Part shown: piece after piece, positions 5,576 through 7,583 of the stretch
Position numbering within the stretch: position 1 is the stretch's first letter
How the letters are laid out: each line of letters opens with the position of its first letter
NCBI GenBank assembly: GCA_001873845.1
Contig: MNZY01000037.1
Location: 1-7,583 of the forward strand
Source: Candidatus Altarchaeum sp. CG2_30_32_3053
GTDB taxonomy: Archaea; Altiarchaeota; Altiarchaeia; Altiarchaeales; Altiarchaeaceae
Direction: 5' to 3'
DNA: 7,583 nucleotides
The notes under the pieces: generated by a model
What the model was told of the DNA's origin: nothing
The model's database searches: none
The model's input: only the letters and a program-made list of their open reading frames with translations
Made by a program: the position numbers and the translations under genes

Positions 5576-5769
5576 TAAATATTTAAATAATATTTTTCTA
5601 TTTTCCTCTATAAATCATAAAACATTGTTTGTAATAGCAATAATAATGTTATACAATTTTGATATTTCCAAATACATTTGCTGTCTTTGGCTCCTCTTTA
5701 CAGAATTGAAAAATTTATTTGCTTAAAAATATAATTTTTAAGTAGATTTTTAAAATTTAAATTACTTCC
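5576..5769. other. Right interior end of the island, no gene
   Basis: This 194-bp AT-rich stretch between the nuclease stop and the right repeat has no convincing coding frame. A T5/T4-rich segment at 5592-5604 could terminate the restriction-modification operon. On the minus strand a short frame, MYLEISKLYNIIIAITNNVL, occurs without a recognisable relative. A perfect AT hairpin lies at 5722-5742. This sequence now forms the 3' untranslated region of thiDN. Confidence 0.5.
5722..5742. terminator. Perfect 9-bp AT hairpin between convergent genes
   Basis: CTTAAAAAT at 5722-5730 pairs fully with ATTTTTAAG at 5734-5742 around a three-base loop. It sits between the convergent nuclease gene and thiDN and is symmetrical, so it could act for either strand. 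It may equally be an end structure of the inserted DNA, since it lies 28 bp inside the right repeat. Confidence 0.35.
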
Positions 5770-5797
5770 TAATTATCCCAATTTAAAGGGATGAGCA
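5770..5797. repeat. Right 28-bp direct repeat, authentic thiDN 3' end
   Basis: This copy is identical to 2710-2737 and contains the final codons and stop of thiDN on the minus strand. Beyond 5797 the two copies diverge: here the sequence continues as thiDN coding sequence, at the left copy as the short leader of the methyltransferase. This identifies the right copy as resident chromosome and the left copy as the duplicated stub. Confidence 0.9.
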
Positions 5798-7092
5798 CCA
5801 TTAAATATATTTAAAATTTTTTTAGCAACACCAATAGCATCCCTTCCAAAAACCCTTATCATTGCTTCCTTTCCAAACCCCCCTCTGTCATAAATGAGCT
5901 CTGCTTTTGGATTTTTAATTAATGCATTTTCAATTCCAAATTCCATCGTTTTTCCTTCCCGCAATTTATTTTCTTTTGGTTCATCGTTTCTGTCAAAGTC
6001 CGAAATTTCAAAATCCATATTTTTAAATTTTTCCAAATTTTTTCTGCTAAATTTCACATTTATTGCTGCTCCGTAGTGGTTTTCAGAACATTTTATATAT
6101 GCAAATAATGCCCTTGCCAAATGCTTGTTCAATCCAAATCTAACATCTCCTATTGCTTTTAGTTTTTTATCAGGTTCGTCATAAAAAATCCTTCCTGAAA
6201 ATTCCGCAATGTCAGATATATCGCCGGAAAAATTTGTTATCTGTGCAATATTTATTCCAACTTCGGGACAAAGTGATTTTAAATTACATTCATCTGGACA
6301 TTCGTTTAAAATTTTTAATGCCTGTATTATATTTTCCTTAACAACACATCTTTCTGTCTCAAAAAAAGGATTTAAAATTGCCATATTTAAATTTTGATTT
6401 TTTATTGAGTGTTTTATTGATTCATAAGTGAATGCATTTGCCTTTTTTATTGCCTCAAAAATTTCATATCCCTGTGCCAGATGGCAGGCAATTGCAGAGG
6501 AAAATGTGCATCCTGAACCGTGCGTTTTTATTAGAATTTTGTCAGATTTTAAAATTTCAAATTTGTTGTTGTAAAATATTAGATCCTCTCCTTCATCCTT
6601 AATGACACAATTTCCCATAATTTCCGCTGCCTTTTTCTTATCATCAATGTTTTTGATTTCAGTTCCGCTCAAAATTTCTGCTTCTTTTAAATTTGGAGTT
6701 ATTATTTTTGAAATTTTTGCGATGTTCATAAGGGAGGCAATAAAATCATCATCATAAAATTTAAAGCCGGTTGTTGAAATCAAAACAGTATCCAAAACAG
6801 TGGAACAACCATATTCTTTCATTTTTTTATAAACCACCTTACAAATTTCTGCGTTCCCGAGTAATCCGATTTTCACTTCATCAGGCTTTAATTCCATTGC
6901 TGCATCTATTTGTTGTTCAATAAATTTTGCATCTAAAAATTTTATACCATAAATTTTCGAGGTATTTTGGGCTGTAACTGCTGTTATTACACATGTTCCG
7001 TAAATTCCAAGTGCATTAAATACCTTTAAGTCCTGCTGAATTCCTGCACCGCTTATGCTGTCGCTTCCTGCAATTGTAAGACAGATCTTCAT
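5773..7092 (-). CDS. thiDN: Bifunctional ThiD-ThiN thiamine biosynthesis protein
   Basis: This 439-residue cytosolic fusion is typical of archaea. Residues 1 to about 245 are the ribokinase-fold ThiD domain, which phosphorylates hydroxymethylpyrimidine and its phosphate: TIAGSDSISGAGIQQDLK (6-23), AVTAQNT (38-44) with the substrate-side Gln42, TPNLKEAEIL (132-141) and THGSGCTFSSA (190-200) with Cys195 in the anion-hole region. Residues from about 253 on are ThiN, which joins the pyrimidine and thiazole phosphates into thiamine phosphate: CPEVGINIAQ (275-284), FSGRIF (298-303), VRFGLNKHLARAL (317-329), MEFGIENAL (383-391) and YDRGGFGKEAMIRVFG (401-416). Length fits the family and the frame is intact. 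The last eight codons including the stop lie in the right 28-bp repeat, and the first 48 codons are duplicated upstream. It is convergent with the restriction-modification operon. No TPP riboswitch is evident in the short upstream region. Confidence 0.93.
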   Translation of the reverse strand: MKICLTIAGSDSISGAGIQQDLKVFNALGIYGTCVITAVTAQNTSKIYGIKFLDAKFIEQQIDAAMELKPDEVKIGLLGNAEICKVVYKKMKEYGCSTVLDTVLISTTGFKFYDDDFIASLMNIAKISKIITPNLKEAEILSGTEIKNIDDKKKAAEIMGNCVIKDEGEDLIFYNNKFEILKSDKILIKTHGSGCTFSSAIACHLAQGYEIFEAIKKANAFTYESIKHSIKNQNLNMAILNPFFETERCVVKENIIQALKILNECPDECNLKSLCPEVGINIAQITNFSGDISDIAEFSGRIFYDEPDKKLKAIGDVRFGLNKHLARALFAYIKCSENHYGAAINVKFSRKNLEKFKNMDFEISDFDRNDEPKENKLREGKTMEFGIENALIKNPKAELIYDRGGFGKEAMIRVFGRDAIGVAKKILNIFNGAHPFKLG

Positions 7093-7192
7093 TTTTTATT
7101 TTTTTATGTTGATTTTAAATTTATTTATTAAATTTATTATAGTCAATTTACTAACTTTTGATAATATTATTTTCGTTTAAAAATTTTTCTCT
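6949..7192. repeat. 244-bp perfect tandem duplication, copy 1
   Basis: This unit contains thiDN codons 48 to 1 (minus strand), the 58-bp upstream AT-rich region and a copy of the last 13 codons of the transposase. Reading through, I see no mismatch against 7193-7436. The junction at 7192/7193 shows no shared bases between the two breakpoints, so it is a blunt join. Confidence 0.93.
7112..7139 (-). promoter_or_regulatory. thiDN: Candidate thiDN promoter region
   Basis: Minus-strand reading gives an AT-only block with TATA-like aatttaaaat and ataaatttaataaat words 20-50 nt before the thiDN ATG, without a ribosome site. Initiation close to the ATG would give a leaderless or nearly leaderless mRNA. 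An identical copy lies at 7356-7383 because of the tandem duplication. Transcripts from the transposase side could also read through. Confidence 0.3.
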
Positions 7193-7336
7193 ATAAATTT
7201 TCGAGGTATTTTGGGCTGTAACTGCTGTTATTACACATGTTCCGTAAATTCCAAGTGCATTAAATACCTTTAAGTCCTGCTGAATTCCTGCACCGCTTAT
7301 GCTGTCGCTTCCTGCAATTGTAAGACAGATCTTCAT
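7151..7336 (-). pseudogene. Chimeric thiD-start/transposase-end fragment
   Basis: A 61-codon frame starts with the first 48 residues of ThiDN (through NTSKIY) and switches at the duplication junction to REKFLNENNIIKS, the last 13 residues of the transposase, followed by its stop. It is a by-product of the tandem duplication: breakpoints fell between codons in both genes, so the fusion is in frame by chance. It lacks almost all of the kinase fold and should have no ThiD activity, but it has the same upstream sequence as thiDN and could be transcribed. Confidence 0.85.
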
Positions 7337-7436
7337 TTTTTATTTTTTTATGTTGATTTTAAATTTATTTATTAAATTTATTATAGTCAATTTACTAACT
7401 TTTGATAATATTATTTTCGTTTAAAAATTTTTCTCT
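7193..7436. repeat. 244-bp perfect tandem duplication, copy 2
   Basis: This copy is joined head to tail to copy 1. It holds the ThiDN N-terminal codons of the chimeric fragment, the upstream AT region and the authentic 3' end of the transposase gene. The absence of differences points to a very recent event in the cell or culture, or to an assembly error. Confidence 0.93.
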
Positions 7437-7583
7437 CCAGCTTTTTGTATAGCTAAATTTTCGTTCTTCAAGCAACTTCAAAAATTCTTCTTGTGAGTGT
7501 TCAACAGCATTGTCAAAATTTAAATATTTGGCAAGTTTTGCTTTTAAATCTTTATTTGCATACTCTATCGAATTCAAATCGGG
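7395..7583 (-). CDS. IS630-type transposase, C-terminal part, runs off the window
   Basis: The frame is open from the right edge and reads PDLNSIEYANKDLKAKL through HSQEEFLKLLEERKFSYTKS and WREKFLNENNIIKS, ending in TAG. PDLNSIE matches the PDLNPIE motif of IS630/Tc1-mariner DDE transposases, whose Glu is the third catalytic residue. The following Ala-Asn replaces the usual V-W, and Ser replaces Pro. The closing SYTKSWREKFL resembles the usual end of archaeal IS630 proteins. The rest of the element, including catalytic Asp residues and the far inverted repeat, lies outside the window. The near IS end should fall within about 7370-7395, where a TA dinucleotide target is expected; I cannot fix it without the other end. 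The gene lies upstream of thiDN on the same strand. Confidence 0.72.
   Translation of the reverse strand, partial: PDLNSIEYANKDLKAKLAKYLNFDNAVEHSQEEFLKLLEERKFSYTKSWREKFLNENNIIKS

Larger units (their letters stand above)
2710..5797 (+). mobile_element. Restriction-modification island flanked by 28-bp direct repeats
   Basis: The segment holds two DNA methyltransferases and an HNH nuclease in one operon, bounded by perfect 28-bp direct repeats exactly 3060 bp apart. Only the right repeat belongs to a complete gene (thiDN). No integrase, transposase or regulator lies inside. Insertion of restriction-modification systems with long target duplication is a described behaviour. A degenerate integrative element using a gene-end attachment site is the alternative. 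The element's own DNA would be about 2738-5769, beginning only nine bases before the first methyltransferase. Confidence 0.65.

Noticed and set aside
5894..6397. Three short plus-strand frames (60-62 codons) opposite thiDN
   Set aside because: They overlap each other and the ThiN domain on the opposite strand and show no family features.
7151..7336. A second, independent ThiD gene
   Set aside because: Its first 48 codons are base-for-base those of thiDN and the rest is transposase tail, so it is a duplication product and not a paralogue.

Overview
The window is strongly AT-rich and looks archaeal, most likely from a euryarchaeote-like lineage. The evidence is a fused ThiD-ThiN thiamine protein, a DUF63-type archaeal membrane protein, a short TalC/MipB-type transaldolase, TATA-like elements ahead of genes, oligo-T tracts after stops, and partial archaeal-type ribosome sites. 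I cannot name the genus.

Layout from left to right. Positions 1-324 hold no gene; they contain 9-bp AT repeats and a GC-richer stretch with nested inverted repeats. Positions 325-1317 (+) encode a ten-segment membrane protein of the DUF63 type with an internal duplication of about 54 residues. A 334-bp gap follows, with one good hairpin and a possible gene relic. A transaldolase lies at 1652-2317 (+) and a C-terminally truncated AbiEi-type winged-helix antitoxin at 2378-2734 (+). Positions 2747-5575 (+) form a compact three-gene restriction-modification operon: an SPPY-type methyltransferase, a DPPY-type methyltransferase resembling M.MboIIA, and an HNH nuclease. thiDN lies at 5773-7092 (-). 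The right edge (7395-7583, -) is the C-terminus of an IS630-type transposase.

The main observation is that the restriction-modification operon sits between two identical 28-bp direct repeats (2710-2737 and 5770-5797). The right copy is the natural 3' end of thiDN, including its stop codon. The left copy is a 28-bp stub of that gene end, joined to a T10 tract that would have suited thiDN as a terminator. The best reading is that a roughly 3-kb operon without its own integrase inserted at the end of thiDN and duplicated the target, in the manner reported for some restriction-modification systems. The nuclease frame contains an in-frame TAA 25 codons after its likely ATG, so the system may now be methylation-only or produce a shortened enzyme.

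A second rearrangement is a perfect 244-bp tandem duplication (6949-7192 and 7193-7436). It copies the first 48 codons of thiDN, its upstream region and the last 13 codons of the transposase, creating a chimeric 61-codon frame. The neighbourhood therefore carries several marks of mobility: an IS, an antitoxin remnant, a restriction-modification island and a recent duplication, around otherwise housekeeping genes.
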